From the NCBI GenBank assembly GCA_020024645.1, contig JAHHTN010000041.1, positions 1 through 16,534 on the forward strand: a stretch of 16,534 nt of DNA, given 5' to 3'. The DNA comes from Faecalimonas sp. (GTDB lineage Bacteria; Bacillota; Clostridia; Lachnospirales; Lachnospiraceae). A program made the position numbers and the translations under genes. Under the pieces are notes generated by a model. The model was given only the letters and a program-made list of their open reading frames with translations, was not told where the DNA came from and searched no databases. Positions 7,547-14,766 of the stretch are shown one piece after another. Each line of letters opens with the position of its first letter. Position 1 is the stretch's first letter.

Positions 7547-7975
7547 ATGAGAATTATGGGATTAGATTATGGCTCTAAGACAGTGGGAGTTGCAATTAGC
7601 GATGCCCTTTGTCTTACAGCACAAGGAATTGAGACAATTCAGAGAAAAGATGAGAACAAATTAAGAAAAACACTTGCCCGTATTGAACAATTAATAGCGG
7701 AGTATGAAGTGGAAAAAATTGTTCTTGGTCTTCCTAAACATATGAACAATGATATTGGGGATCGTGCAGAGAAATCTTTGGAATTTAAGGAAATGTTAGA
7801 AAGAAGAACAAAACTCGAAGTCATTATGTGGGACGAGCGTCTGACTACAGTGGAAGCAGAACGGACATTAATAGAGAGCAATGTACGAAGAGAAGAACGA
7901 AAAAAGTATATTGATAAAATTGCGGCGATTTTCATTCTTCAAGGATATTTGGACTCAATTTATTTAAAAAAATAA
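7547..7975 (+). CDS. ruvX: Putative Holliday junction resolvase / pre-16S rRNA nuclease YqgF (RuvX)
   Basis: This RNase-H-fold protein of the YqgF family is implicated in 5' maturation of 16S rRNA and, by homology, in Holliday junction resolution. The 142-residue product shows GLDYGSKTVGVAISD with catalytic Asp7, IVLGLP (58-63), WDERLTT (95-101) and the C-terminal YIDKIAAIFILQGYLD with Asp123, completing the acidic active site. I chose the ATG at 7547, which gives MRIMGLDYGS, typical of the family. The frame is open from TTG 7520, but those residues overlap ireB and are not conserved. The start is only four bases after the ireB stop, and its weak ribosome binding site (GGGAA) lies in the ireB 3' end, suggesting translational coupling. 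Confidence 0.94.
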   Translation: MRIMGLDYGSKTVGVAISDALCLTAQGIETIQRKDENKLRKTLARIEQLIAEYEVEKIVLGLPKHMNNDIGDRAEKSLEFKEMLERRTKLEVIMWDERLTTVEAERTLIESNVRREERKKYIDKIAAIFILQGYLDSIYLKK

Positions 7976-7996
7976 GTGTTTACGGGGTAGAAATAG

Positions 7997-8257
7997 ATGG
8001 AAAAAATTCAGTTTATGTTTGGCGAAGGAACAGAGTCTGTAGATTTTTTTGTTTTGGAAGAAACAAAAGTAAATGGTGTATCGTATATTTTAGTGACAGA
8101 TTCGGAAGAAGATGATGCAGAATGCATGATTTTAAAGGATACAAGTAAGCCGGAAGATAGTGAAAGTGTTTATGAATTAGTAGAAGATGACACAGAACTT
8201 GAAGTGGTATTAAAAATATTTGAAGAATTATTAGAAGATATTGATATAGAAATGTAA
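7997..8257 (+). CDS. DUF1292 family protein (YrzB-like)
   Basis: This is a small acidic protein of 86 residues with the DUF1292 pattern: an N-terminal strand region (FFVLEETKVNGVSYILV), then a run of aspartate and glutamate (SEEDDAECMILK), and an acidic C-terminus (EELLEDIDIEM). No catalytic residues or membrane segments are visible, and its function is unknown. Its fixed position after ireB and ruvX in Firmicutes suggests a housekeeping role with them, but this is inference. It starts 21 bases after ruvX, with GGGGTAG as a modest ribosome binding site. The fur-family gene follows after 23 bases. Confidence 0.88.
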   Translation: MEKIQFMFGEGTESVDFFVLEETKVNGVSYILVTDSEEDDAECMILKDTSKPEDSESVYELVEDDTELEVVLKIFEELLEDIDIEM

Positions 8258-8280
8258 CGTACAGGTTTAAGAGGTGGAAT

Positions 8281-8757
8281 ATGTCTATAAATCAGGAAAA
8301 ATTTAAAGAGATGTTAAAAGAAAAAGGACTGAAAGTGACAAATCAGAGATTAGTTGTTTTAAAAGTTTTAGCAGAGTATAAAGATAGACATATGACAGCC
8401 GAAGAAATATATGATTTAGTTAGAAATGAGTTTCGGGATATAGGAATTGCAACAGTCTATCGGACAGTTCAATTACTTTTGGAAATGAAATTAATAGACC
8501 GTATTGAATTAAATGATGGCTGTGTAAGATATGAAATAGGGCATCAGTTTTTTTGCGATACGAAACATTATCACCATCATTTGATTTGTAAAGAGTGTGG
8601 GAAGGTTATTTCCTTTGATGATGATTTGTTAGAAGATTTAGAAAAGCATATCGAGGAAACATTGGGATTTTGTGTTTTAGACCATGAATTAAAACTTTAC
8701 GGAAAATGTAAGGATTGTATAGAAAAAGAAAAGAATGTGCGGAAACATATAGAATGA
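8281..8757 (+). CDS. Fur-family metal-responsive transcriptional regulator
   Basis: This 158-residue repressor of the Fur/PerR/Zur family has a winged-helix DNA-binding half, with the recognition helix near IATVYRTVQLLLE (56-68), and a C-terminal dimerisation half. Structural zinc ligands are Cys103/Cys106 (CKEC) and Cys143/Cys146 (CKDC). Regulatory-metal candidates include His37, the cluster HYHHH (96-100), Glu118 and His135. The residue aligning with PerR Asp104 is Ser111, which argues against a peroxide-sensing PerR. Fur is the more likely subtype, but Zur cannot be excluded. GAGGTGG precedes the ATG. The gene ends 13 bases before RNase J, suggesting co-transcription. No Fur-box-like inverted repeat was seen immediately upstream. 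Confidence 0.9.
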   Translation: MSINQEKFKEMLKEKGLKVTNQRLVVLKVLAEYKDRHMTAEEIYDLVRNEFRDIGIATVYRTVQLLLEMKLIDRIELNDGCVRYEIGHQFFCDTKHYHHHLICKECGKVISFDDDLLEDLEKHIEETLGFCVLDHELKLYGKCKDCIEKEKNVRKHIE

Positions 8758-8770
8758 TGGAGGTGTAAAA

Positions 8771-10438
8771 TTGAAAAAAGAGAACAAGTCAAAATTGAAA
8801 ATTATTGCTCTTGGTGGATTAGAGCAAATTGGAATGAATATTACTGCTTTTGAATATGAAGATAGTATTATTGTAGTGGATTGCGGATTGGCGTTTCCAG
8901 AAGATGATATGCTAGGAATTGATTTAGTCATTCCTGACATCACATATTTAAAAGATAATATTCAAAAAGTAAAAGGTTTTGTAATCACTCATGGTCATGA
9001 GGATCATATAGGTGCATTATCATACGTGTTGAAAGATTTGAATTTCCCTATTTATGCAACGAAACTTACTATGGGAATTATTGAAAATAAGTTGAAAGAA
9101 CATAATTTACTTCGTAGTACAAGAAGAAAAGTGGTTCGTCATGGACAGTCTATTAATTTGGGACAGTTTAGAATTGAGTTTATTAAGACAAACCATAGTA
9201 TTGCCGATGCGTCTGCGTTAGCAATTTATTCACCAGCAGGTATTGTTGTGCATACAGGAGATTTTAAAGTGGATTATACCCCTGTGTTTGGAGATGCTAT
9301 TGATTTACAACGATTTGCTGAATTGGGTAAAAAAGGTGTGTTGGCTTTAATGTCTGACAGTACAAATGCGGAAAGACCAGGATTTACAATGTCAGAACGT
9401 ACTGTAGGAAAAACATTTGACCATATTTTTGCAGAGCATAGAAATACAAGGATTATTATTGCTACATTTGCTTCTAATGTAGACCGTGTGCAACAAATTA
9501 TTAATTCTGCTTACAAGTATGACAGAAAAGTTGTTGTAGAAGGAAGAAGTATGGTGAATATTATCGAAACAGCATCTGAATTGGGATATTTAAACATTCC
9601 TGATAAAACATTGATTACAATTGATCAGTTGAAAAATTATCCAGATGAAAAGACTGTATTGATCACAACAGGAAGTCAGGGAGAATCAATGGCAGCGCTA
9701 TCTAGAATGGCTGCAGATATTCATAAGAAAGTAAGTATTAAACCTGGAGATACCGTTATTTTCAGTTCCAGTCCGATTCCGGGAAATGAAAAAGCAGTTT
9801 CTCGTGTGATTAATGAACTTTCACAAAAAGGAGCTACAGTTATTTTCCAAGATACACATGTTTCAGGGCATGCTTGTCAGGAAGAGATTAAATTAATCTA
9901 TTCTCTTGTAAAGCCCAAGTATGCGATTCCAGTACATGGTGAGTATCGCCATTTACGTGCAAATGCGGGGATTGCAGAAAGTCTTGGAATACCGAAAGAA
10001 AATATTTTCTTATTACAATCAGGAGATGTGCTTTCACTAGATAAGAATGGTGCAGAAGTTGTAGACAAAGTGCATACAGGAGCTATTCTTGTTGATGGAT
10101 TAGGAGTAGGTGATGTTGGAAATATTGTATTGCGTGATCGACAACATTTAGCAGAAGATGGTATACTAATTGTCGTTTTAACATTGGAAAAAGGAACGAA
10201 TCAAGTGTTAGCAGGTCCGGATATTGTATCAAGAGGATTTGTTTATGTAAGAGAGTCTGAAGGTTTGATGGAAGAAGCGAGACAAATTTTATCTGAAGCA
10301 TTGGATAATTGTTTGAGACAAAATAGAAATGCGGATTGGAGCAGAATTAAATTAGTTATTCGTGATACAATGAATGAATTTATTTGGAAGAGAACAAAGA
10401 GAAGACCAATGATTCTTCCAATTATTATGGATGTGTAA
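8771..10438 (+). CDS. rnj: Ribonuclease J
   Basis: RNase J is a metallo-beta-lactamase/beta-CASP enzyme with 5'-to-3' exonuclease and endonuclease activity, central to mRNA decay and rRNA processing in Firmicutes. The 555-residue product has the normal length. It shows GGLEQIGMN (15-23), VVDCG, the zinc motif HGHEDH (74-79), NHSIADA, HTGDFKVD, SDSTNAE, the beta-CASP region, HVSGHA, and VHGEYRHL. Translation begins at TTG 8771 with GGAGGT at 8759-8764, an optimal spacing; no nearer in-frame ATG gives the family N-terminus. The gene starts 13 bases after the Fur-family gene. I cannot decide between the J1 and J2 paralogues from sequence alone. Confidence 0.96.
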   Translation: MKKENKSKLKIIALGGLEQIGMNITAFEYEDSIIVVDCGLAFPEDDMLGIDLVIPDITYLKDNIQKVKGFVITHGHEDHIGALSYVLKDLNFPIYATKLTMGIIENKLKEHNLLRSTRRKVVRHGQSINLGQFRIEFIKTNHSIADASALAIYSPAGIVVHTGDFKVDYTPVFGDAIDLQRFAELGKKGVLALMSDSTNAERPGFTMSERTVGKTFDHIFAEHRNTRIIIATFASNVDRVQQIINSAYKYDRKVVVEGRSMVNIIETASELGYLNIPDKTLITIDQLKNYPDEKTVLITTGSQGESMAALSRMAADIHKKVSIKPGDTVIFSSSPIPGNEKAVSRVINELSQKGATVIFQDTHVSGHACQEEIKLIYSLVKPKYAIPVHGEYRHLRANAGIAESLGIPKENIFLLQSGDVLSLDKNGAEVVDKVHTGAILVDGLGVGDVGNIVLRDRQHLAEDGILIVVLTLEKGTNQVLAGPDIVSRGFVYVRESEGLMEEARQILSEALDNCLRQNRNADWSRIKLVIRDTMNEFIWKRTKRRPMILPIIMDV

Positions 10439-10442
10439 AAAT

Positions 10443-10474
10443 AGGGACGGGGAATGAGAATTCTTCCGTCCTTA
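10443..10474 (+). terminator. Weak hairpin after RNase J
   Basis: GGACGG (10445-10450) pairs with CCGTCC (10466-10471), extended by A-T and G-T pairs at the base. The tail (TTACTTAGG) lacks a T-run, so this may be an attenuator, an mRNA-stabilising hairpin or a leaky terminator before trmR. Confidence 0.4.
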
Positions 10475-10494
10475 CTTAGGGAAAGGAAACTGTC

Positions 10495-11136
10495 ATGATT
10501 GTAGATGAACGCATGGTTACATTTATCAATTCTCTGGAAACAGAAAACAGTGAGATGTTAGAAACGATAGAAAAGGAAGCATTGGAAACTTTTGTTCCAA
10601 TTATTCGGAAAGAAATGCAAAGTTTTATGAAAGTCCTTTTGGCAATTCAGAAACCGCTCCATATTCTTGAAGTGGGAACAGCGGTAGGATTTTCAGCACT
10701 TTTGATGAGTGAATATGCACCGAAAGAATGTAAAATTACAACAATTGAAAAATATGAAAAGCGTATTCCTATAGCAAAAGAAAATTTTCGATGTGCGGGG
10801 AAAGAAGAACAAATTACTCTTTTAGAAGGCGATGCCTTAGAAATCTTAAAAAATCTAGAAGGAAAGTATGATTTTATTTTTATGGATGCTGCAAAGGCAC
10901 AATACATTAATTATATGCCAGAAATACTTCGACTACTTGATAAAGGTGGCATACTTGTTTCGGATAATGTGTTGCAGGATGGCGATATTATTGAGTCTAG
11001 ATTTGCAGTTGAAAGAAGAAATCGAACAATTCATAGTCGTATGAGAGAGTATTTATATAGATTGAAACATGAAGAGCAATTGCTTACTTCCATTATCCCA
11101 TTAGGAGATGGGGTGGCAATTAGTACAAAGAAGTAA
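10495..11136 (+). CDS. trmR: tRNA 5-hydroxyuridine methyltransferase TrmR (O-methyltransferase)
   Basis: This SAM-dependent O-methyltransferase resembles Bacillus YrrM/TrmR, which methylates 5-hydroxyuridine at tRNA position 34 to 5-methoxyuridine. The 213-residue product shows motif I ILEVGTAVGFSALL (57-70), acidic Glu85 at the end of strand 2, and DAAKAQY (131-137) followed by SDNVLQDG (156-163), the metal- and SAM-binding residues of the catechol-O-methyltransferase-like family. AAAGGA precedes the ATG. The specific tRNA function is inferred from adjacency: the next gene, 14 bases downstream, encodes a U32 protein of the type that makes the hydroxyuridine substrate, the same order as in Bacillus. 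A generic O-methyltransferase is the fallback call. Confidence 0.88.
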   Translation: MIVDERMVTFINSLETENSEMLETIEKEALETFVPIIRKEMQSFMKVLLAIQKPLHILEVGTAVGFSALLMSEYAPKECKITTIEKYEKRIPIAKENFRCAGKEEQITLLEGDALEILKNLEGKYDFIFMDAAKAQYINYMPEILRLLDKGGILVSDNVLQDGDIIESRFAVERRNRTIHSRMREYLYRLKHEEQLLTSIIPLGDGVAISTKK

Positions 11137-11150
11137 GAAAGGAAAAGAAA

Positions 11151-12380
11151 ATGGCAAGACACCCAGAATTATTAATTCCGGCAAGTAGTTTAGAAGTATT
11201 AAAAACGGCTGTTATATTTGGTGCAGATGCAGTATATATTGGTGGAGAGGCATTTGGACTTCGAGCGAAGGCAAAAAATTTTTCACAAGAAGATATGGCA
11301 GAAGGAATTAAATTTGCTCATGAACATGATGTAAAGGTATATGTGACAGCAAATATTCTTGCACACAATGCAGATTTAGAAGGAGCAAGAGAATATTTTA
11401 GAGAATTAGGGGAAATGAACCCAGATGGATTAATTATTGCGGATCCAGGAATGTTTATGCTTGCAGGAGAAGAGTGTCCTCATATTGAAAGGCATATCAG
11501 TACTCAGGCAAATAATACAAACTATGAAACATACAAATTTTGGTATCAATTAGGGGCTACTCGTGTTGTATCTGCACGAGAACTATCGTTGGAAGAAATT
11601 AAAGAAATTCGAGCAAATATTCCTAAAGATTTAGAAATTGAGACATTTGTGCATGGTGCGATGTGTATATCTTATTCAGGAAGATGTCTTCTGAGTAATT
11701 ATTTTACAGGAAGAGATGCAAATCGAGGAGCGTGTACACATCCATGTCGCTGGAAGTATTCTATTGTGGAAGAAACAAGACCTGGAGAATATATGCCAGT
11801 TTATGAAAATGAAAGGGGAACCTATATTTTTAATTCTAAAGATTTGTGTATGATTCAACATATTCCAGAACTTTTAGAAGCGGGAATTGATAGTTTGAAA
11901 ATTGAAGGTCGTATGAAAACAGCATTATATGTTGCTACAGTTGCAAGAACATATAGAAAAGCAATTGATGATTATCAGAAGGACCCTAAATTATATCAGA
12001 AAAATATGCCTTGGTATTTAGAGCAGATTTCAAACTGTACATACAGACAGTTTACGACAGGCTTTTTCTTTGGAAAGCCAGATGAAACGACACAAATTTA
12101 TGATAACAATACATATGTAAAAGAATATACTTACCTTGGAATAGTAGGAGAAGAAAGAGAAGGAACGTATCGTATTGAACAAAGGAATAAGTTCTCTGTA
12201 GGAGAAAAAATAGAAGTAATGAAACCGAATGGTGATAATGTTGAAGTAACGGTAAAACGAATTTTAACAGAAGACGGAGAAGAACAGGAGAGTGCCCCTC
12301 ATCCAAAACAAATCTTATATGTGGATTTGGGGATTTCGGTGGACAAGTATGATATTTTAAGAAGACAGGAAGAAAAATAA
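11151..12380 (+). CDS. Peptidase U32 family tRNA uridine-34 5-hydroxylase (TrhP/YrrO-like)
   Basis: Proteins of this U32 subfamily (E. coli TrhP/YegQ, Bacillus TrhP2/YrrO) are not proteases. They hydroxylate U34 of tRNA using prephenate and need an Fe-S cluster. The 409-residue product shows the TIM-barrel N-terminus PELLIPASSLE with GADAVYIGG (25-32), STQANNTN (118-124), HGAMCISYSGRCLLS, NRGACTHPCRW and SLKIEGRMK. Cys172, Cys179, Cys195 and Cys199 form the U32 cysteine set expected to bind the cluster. A small beta-barrel domain lies at the C-terminus. AAGGAAAAG precedes the ATG. Only one U32 gene is present next to trmR, whereas Bacillus has two (trhP1, trhP2). A strong terminator follows the stop codon. 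Confidence 0.9.
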   Translation: MARHPELLIPASSLEVLKTAVIFGADAVYIGGEAFGLRAKAKNFSQEDMAEGIKFAHEHDVKVYVTANILAHNADLEGAREYFRELGEMNPDGLIIADPGMFMLAGEECPHIERHISTQANNTNYETYKFWYQLGATRVVSARELSLEEIKEIRANIPKDLEIETFVHGAMCISYSGRCLLSNYFTGRDANRGACTHPCRWKYSIVEETRPGEYMPVYENERGTYIFNSKDLCMIQHIPELLEAGIDSLKIEGRMKTALYVATVARTYRKAIDDYQKDPKLYQKNMPWYLEQISNCTYRQFTTGFFFGKPDETTQIYDNNTYVKEYTYLGIVGEEREGTYRIEQRNKFSVGEKIEVMKPNGDNVEVTVKRILTEDGEEQESAPHPKQILYVDLGISVDKYDILRRQEEK

Positions 12381-12385
12381 GAAAG

Positions 12386-12422
12386 ACTACGGACTTTTAT
12401 GAAAAGAAAGTCCGTAGTTTTT
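12386..12422 (+). terminator. Intrinsic terminator of the U32 gene, overlapping the sigK 3' end
   Basis: ACTACGGACTTT (12386-12397) pairs perfectly with AAAGTCCGTAGT (12407-12418) around a nine-base loop and runs into five T residues (12418-12422). This is a strong plus-strand terminator six bases after the U32 stop codon. The minus-strand stop codon of sigK (12397-12399) lies at the stem-loop junction, so the right arm also encodes the last residues of SigK. In the minus direction the tail is only CTTTC. Confidence 0.9.
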
Positions 12423-13017
12423 CTATTGCACTTTTTTCGATACGGGAAACATAAGAACGAGAGATGCCTAATTGTTTGGCAATTTCTCGTTGAGTATATT
12501 CTTCTCCTTGATAAAGTCCGTATCTCATTTTTAAGACAAGACGTTCGCGAGGAGAAAGTGCAGAAGAAACTTTTTCGTAAAGCGTTTTTATATCATCTTT
12601 TAAAGCAATTTTGAAAGGAGTGTCTTCTTCTTTTGATTCGATAACATCAAAAAGTTGAATTTCATTCCCCTCTCTATCTGTTCCAATTGGTTCGTAGAGA
12701 GAAACTTCTTTAGATGTTTTTTTCTTTTCGCGTAACATCATAAGAATTTCATTTTCAATACACCTTGCAGCATAGGTTGCAAGCCGATTTCCTTTTTCCA
12801 TGTTAAAAGTAGAAACAGCTTTTATCAGTCCTATCGTACCAATGGAAAGGAGATCTTCAGGATCTTCGTCTAAATGTTGATATTTTTTTACGATATGAGC
12901 AACGAGACGAAGATTTCGTTCGATTAGAATATGTTTCGCTTCAAGGTCGCCCTCTGTATATTTTTGTAAATAATAACGTTCTTCAGATGCGGTCAATGGT
13001 TCTGGAAATGTTTTCAA
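12397..13017 (-). CDS. sigK: RNA polymerase sporulation sigma factor SigK, without pro-sequence
   Basis: SigK directs late gene expression in the mother cell during sporulation. The 206-residue product shows sigma-70 region 2 (IERNLRLVAHIVKKYQ, EDLLSIGTIGLIKA, TYAARCIENEILM) and region 4 with the helix-turn-helix REIAKQLGISRSYVSRIEKSA. FPEPLTASEE at the N-terminus aligns with the start of mature, processed Bacillus SigK, so the inhibitory pro-sequence is absent. I prefer the TTG at 13017, preceded at six bases by AGAGGT. The in-frame ATG at 13035 has no ribosome binding site and lies almost at the predicted transcription start. Upstream, the frame stays open but offers no further start codon. 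The gene is uninterrupted, with no skin-type element. It is convergent with the U32 gene and divergent from the YARHG gene. Confidence 0.92.
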   Translation of the reverse strand: MKTFPEPLTASEERYYLQKYTEGDLEAKHILIERNLRLVAHIVKKYQHLDEDPEDLLSIGTIGLIKAVSTFNMEKGNRLATYAARCIENEILMMLREKKKTSKEVSLYEPIGTDREGNEIQLFDVIESKEEDTPFKIALKDDIKTLYEKVSSALSPRERLVLKMRYGLYQGEEYTQREIAKQLGISRSYVSRIEKSAIEKLRTFFS

Positions 13018-13023
13018 GAATGG

Positions 13024-13029
13024 ACCTCT
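13024..13029 (-). promoter_or_regulatory. Ribosome binding site deciding the sigK start
   Basis: On the minus strand AGAGGT ends six bases before the TTG at 13017. No purine-rich site precedes the ATG at 13035, whose upstream sequence is CTATAATAAAAAT. Confidence 0.55.
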
Positions 13030-13045
13030 AAGCATATTTTTATTA

Positions 13046-13072
13046 TAGTCTATGCAAATATGAAGTGTTTGT
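13046..13072 (-). promoter_or_regulatory. Putative mother-cell (SigE/SigK-type) promoter of sigK
   Basis: On the minus strand CATAGACTA (13046-13054) matches the CATAnnnTA -10 pattern of SigK and resembles that of SigE. It is preceded after 16 bases by AC (13071-13072), the SigK -35 core. Initiation would fall a few bases upstream of the ATG at 13035. An overlapping TATAAT (13042-13047) lacks a suitable -35 box. Mother-cell sigma control of sigK is known in Bacillus. Confidence 0.5.
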
Positions 13073-13112
13073 GCCTTTCCAAAAGAAAATGGTGGTGTGA
13101 ATGGAAAAATAA

Positions 13113-13121
13113 TGGTATATT
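13113..13121 (+). promoter_or_regulatory. Possible extended -10 for the YARHG/TcaA-like pair
   Basis: TGGTATATT fits an extended -10 box (TG, one base, TATATT). The region 17 bases upstream (TGGTGT) is a poor -35. It lies 30 bases before the ATG at 13151, which is preceded by AGGGGGAT. Confidence 0.35.
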
Positions 13122-13150
13122 AAAGAAGAATAGGAAATTAGGGGGATGCT

Positions 13151-13726
13151 ATGATAAAGGAAAAGAAAAATAAGAAAACACGTGCTATAGAATTGCTATT
13201 AGTAGTGAGCATTTGTATTTTACTTGTGACGGAAAGTGTTTTATTGATGAATAAAAATCAGTCACGAAAGGAAGAAAAACCGATTCTAACACAAGAGGAA
13301 GCAAAGAAAATTGATAGGAAAAATATGGAGTCTGCTAAGAACACAGTGTTAGAAAAAAAAGGTGAAGATATTGTTATTGGAACAAAAGAGGTGGAAAAGG
13401 AGCAAGAACAAGAGCAAACACGAGATTATATTATTGCAGATAGTCATACACGTTTATTGACAGGGGACGAATTGGCAACTTTGACAGCAGAAGAACTTCA
13501 AATTGCAAATAATGAGATTTTTGCTAGGCATGGAAGAAAATTTGAAGATGAAAAAATGAAAATATATTTCGAAAGTAAAAGTTGGTATCATGGAACAATA
13601 GAGCCACAAGAATTTGATGCACAGTATGAGACGATACTAAATGATGTGGAGAAGGGAAACATTCAATTGATTAAATCTATATTATCAATGTCAGTGGAAT
13701 CAGAAACAACAGAAAAAGAGGAGTAG
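13151..13726 (+). CDS. Single-pass membrane protein with extracytoplasmic YARHG domain
   Basis: The 191-residue product begins with a lysine-rich cytoplasmic tail (KEKKNKKTR), then one hydrophobic helix (about 12-33, ELLLVVSICILLV). A charged linker (34-95) ends with a Glu/Gln-rich stretch. The C-terminal half (about 92-175) is a YARHG domain: TAEELQIANNEIFARHGRKF (112-131) followed by YFESKSWY (139-146). YARHG is an extracellular domain of unknown function, usually on anchored or lipoprotein-like surface proteins in Firmicutes. The single N-terminal helix and positive tail indicate an outside-facing C-terminus. The next gene starts two bases after the stop codon and has its ribosome binding site inside this gene, so the two are translationally coupled. 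Function is unknown; a cell-envelope role is inference. Confidence 0.85.
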   Translation: MIKEKKNKKTRAIELLLVVSICILLVTESVLLMNKNQSRKEEKPILTQEEAKKIDRKNMESAKNTVLEKKGEDIVIGTKEVEKEQEQEQTRDYIIADSHTRLLTGDELATLTAEELQIANNEIFARHGRKFEDEKMKIYFESKSWYHGTIEPQEFDAQYETILNDVEKGNIQLIKSILSMSVESETTEKEE

Positions 13727-13728
13727 AG

Positions 13729-14766
13729 ATGTACGAAGAGTTGAATGAGGATGAGGATATTTTTGAAAAACTGGAAGAAGAATCTAAAAAGACAAAACTA
13801 CATGGAAATAAAATAATTATAGTAGAATTTGTCGTTGCATTTATATTGATTTTTCTTGTTATAGGAACATATTTTAAATTAAATGATGCACAAAAAATTG
13901 CAAAAGAGTATATGAGAGATGTACTACAGGGAAATTGGAATGAAGTATATGATTACCTCTATTTTCCAGAGAAAGACAATGTATATTTGAGCAAAAAAAT
14001 GTTCGTGTCTGTGCAAGAATTGAGTGATGATACAAGAATGTTTAGGGTGAGTATTAGTGATGTAAGAGAGGTTGGAAGAGGAAATAAAAACTCTCGTCAG
14101 TTTGAAGTTACTTATCGTGATAGACATGAAAATAAAACAATGATCGTTCCTATGGTAAGGGAGAAGGGGGAATGGTATGTAGATGGACGAAAACAGTTTG
14201 TTGAAGATGTGGCATATTTAGAAGTTCCCAAGGATACAAAGATTAATTTGGACAAATTACCATTAGATTCCTCTTACCTTAAGAAAACGGAGGGGAATAT
14301 TGATTTTTATGAAATTCCCAAACTTTTCAGAGGTGTACATTATATTGTGCTAGAAAAGGAAAATATGGAAAAATATGAGGACTTAGTTCGATTTGAAAAA
14401 GGTAAACCAGTACAAGTGACAATGCAGTATGGAAAAGACATTTTAGAGATGGCGGCACAGTATGCACAGGAAGAAATTCGTAAAGAGTATGAGAATGTAA
14501 CTAAAAATACGATAGAAGACAAAGAGCTACGTTTTCTTCAATTAAAAAACAATCAAATAAAAGTAAGACCATCGGAAGAAAACCCAGAATATATAGTAGT
14601 AAATGTAGAATCGGAGTACGAGTACCAATACAAACAAAAAATATTTTATTTTTTTCATGTGAATAAGACTGATAGTGGAAAATGTACAAATAAATGTATT
14701 TTTTCTTATCAATCAGGCACATTAAAATTGGAAAGCAAAGAAATAAATACATCTTTTTTGAAATAG
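13729..14766 (+). CDS. Single-pass membrane protein, TcaA/YvbJ-like extracytoplasmic region (hypothetical)
   Basis: I do not recognise this 345-residue protein with certainty. An acidic cytoplasmic tail (1-26) is followed by one transmembrane helix (about 29-48, IIIVEFVVAFILIFLVIGTY) and a large outside domain. The segment just after the membrane (NDAQKIAKEYMRDVLQGNW and on to about 158) has the look of the NTF2-like domain in TcaA/YvbJ proteins: a helix, then strands ending in GEWYVDGR. A further beta-rich part follows (about 162-225, starting EVPKDTKINLD). The only two cysteines, Cys319 and Cys323, lie outside the membrane and could form a disulfide. AGAGGAG at 13717-13723 sets the start. 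It is coupled to the YARHG gene; in other Firmicutes both domain types occur on envelope proteins. The TcaA resemblance is by eye. Confidence 0.7.
   Translation: MYEELNEDEDIFEKLEEESKKTKLHGNKIIIVEFVVAFILIFLVIGTYFKLNDAQKIAKEYMRDVLQGNWNEVYDYLYFPEKDNVYLSKKMFVSVQELSDDTRMFRVSISDVREVGRGNKNSRQFEVTYRDRHENKTMIVPMVREKGEWYVDGRKQFVEDVAYLEVPKDTKINLDKLPLDSSYLKKTEGNIDFYEIPKLFRGVHYIVLEKENMEKYEDLVRFEKGKPVQVTMQYGKDILEMAAQYAQEEIRKEYENVTKNTIEDKELRFLQLKNNQIKVRPSEENPEYIVVNVESEYEYQYKQKIFYFFHVNKTDSGKCTNKCIFSYQSGTLKLESKEINTSFLK

Noticed and set aside
8689..8943. Minus-strand open frame across the end of the Fur-family gene and start of RNase J
   Set aside because: It is antisense to two well-supported genes, has low-complexity Phe/Ser-rich content from the AT-rich coding strand, and has no family resemblance.
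13042..13047. Vegetative TATAAT box for sigK
   Set aside because: The matching -35 position reads AAACAC, a poor fit, whereas the overlapping CATAGACTA with AC 16 bases upstream fits mother-cell sigma factors.
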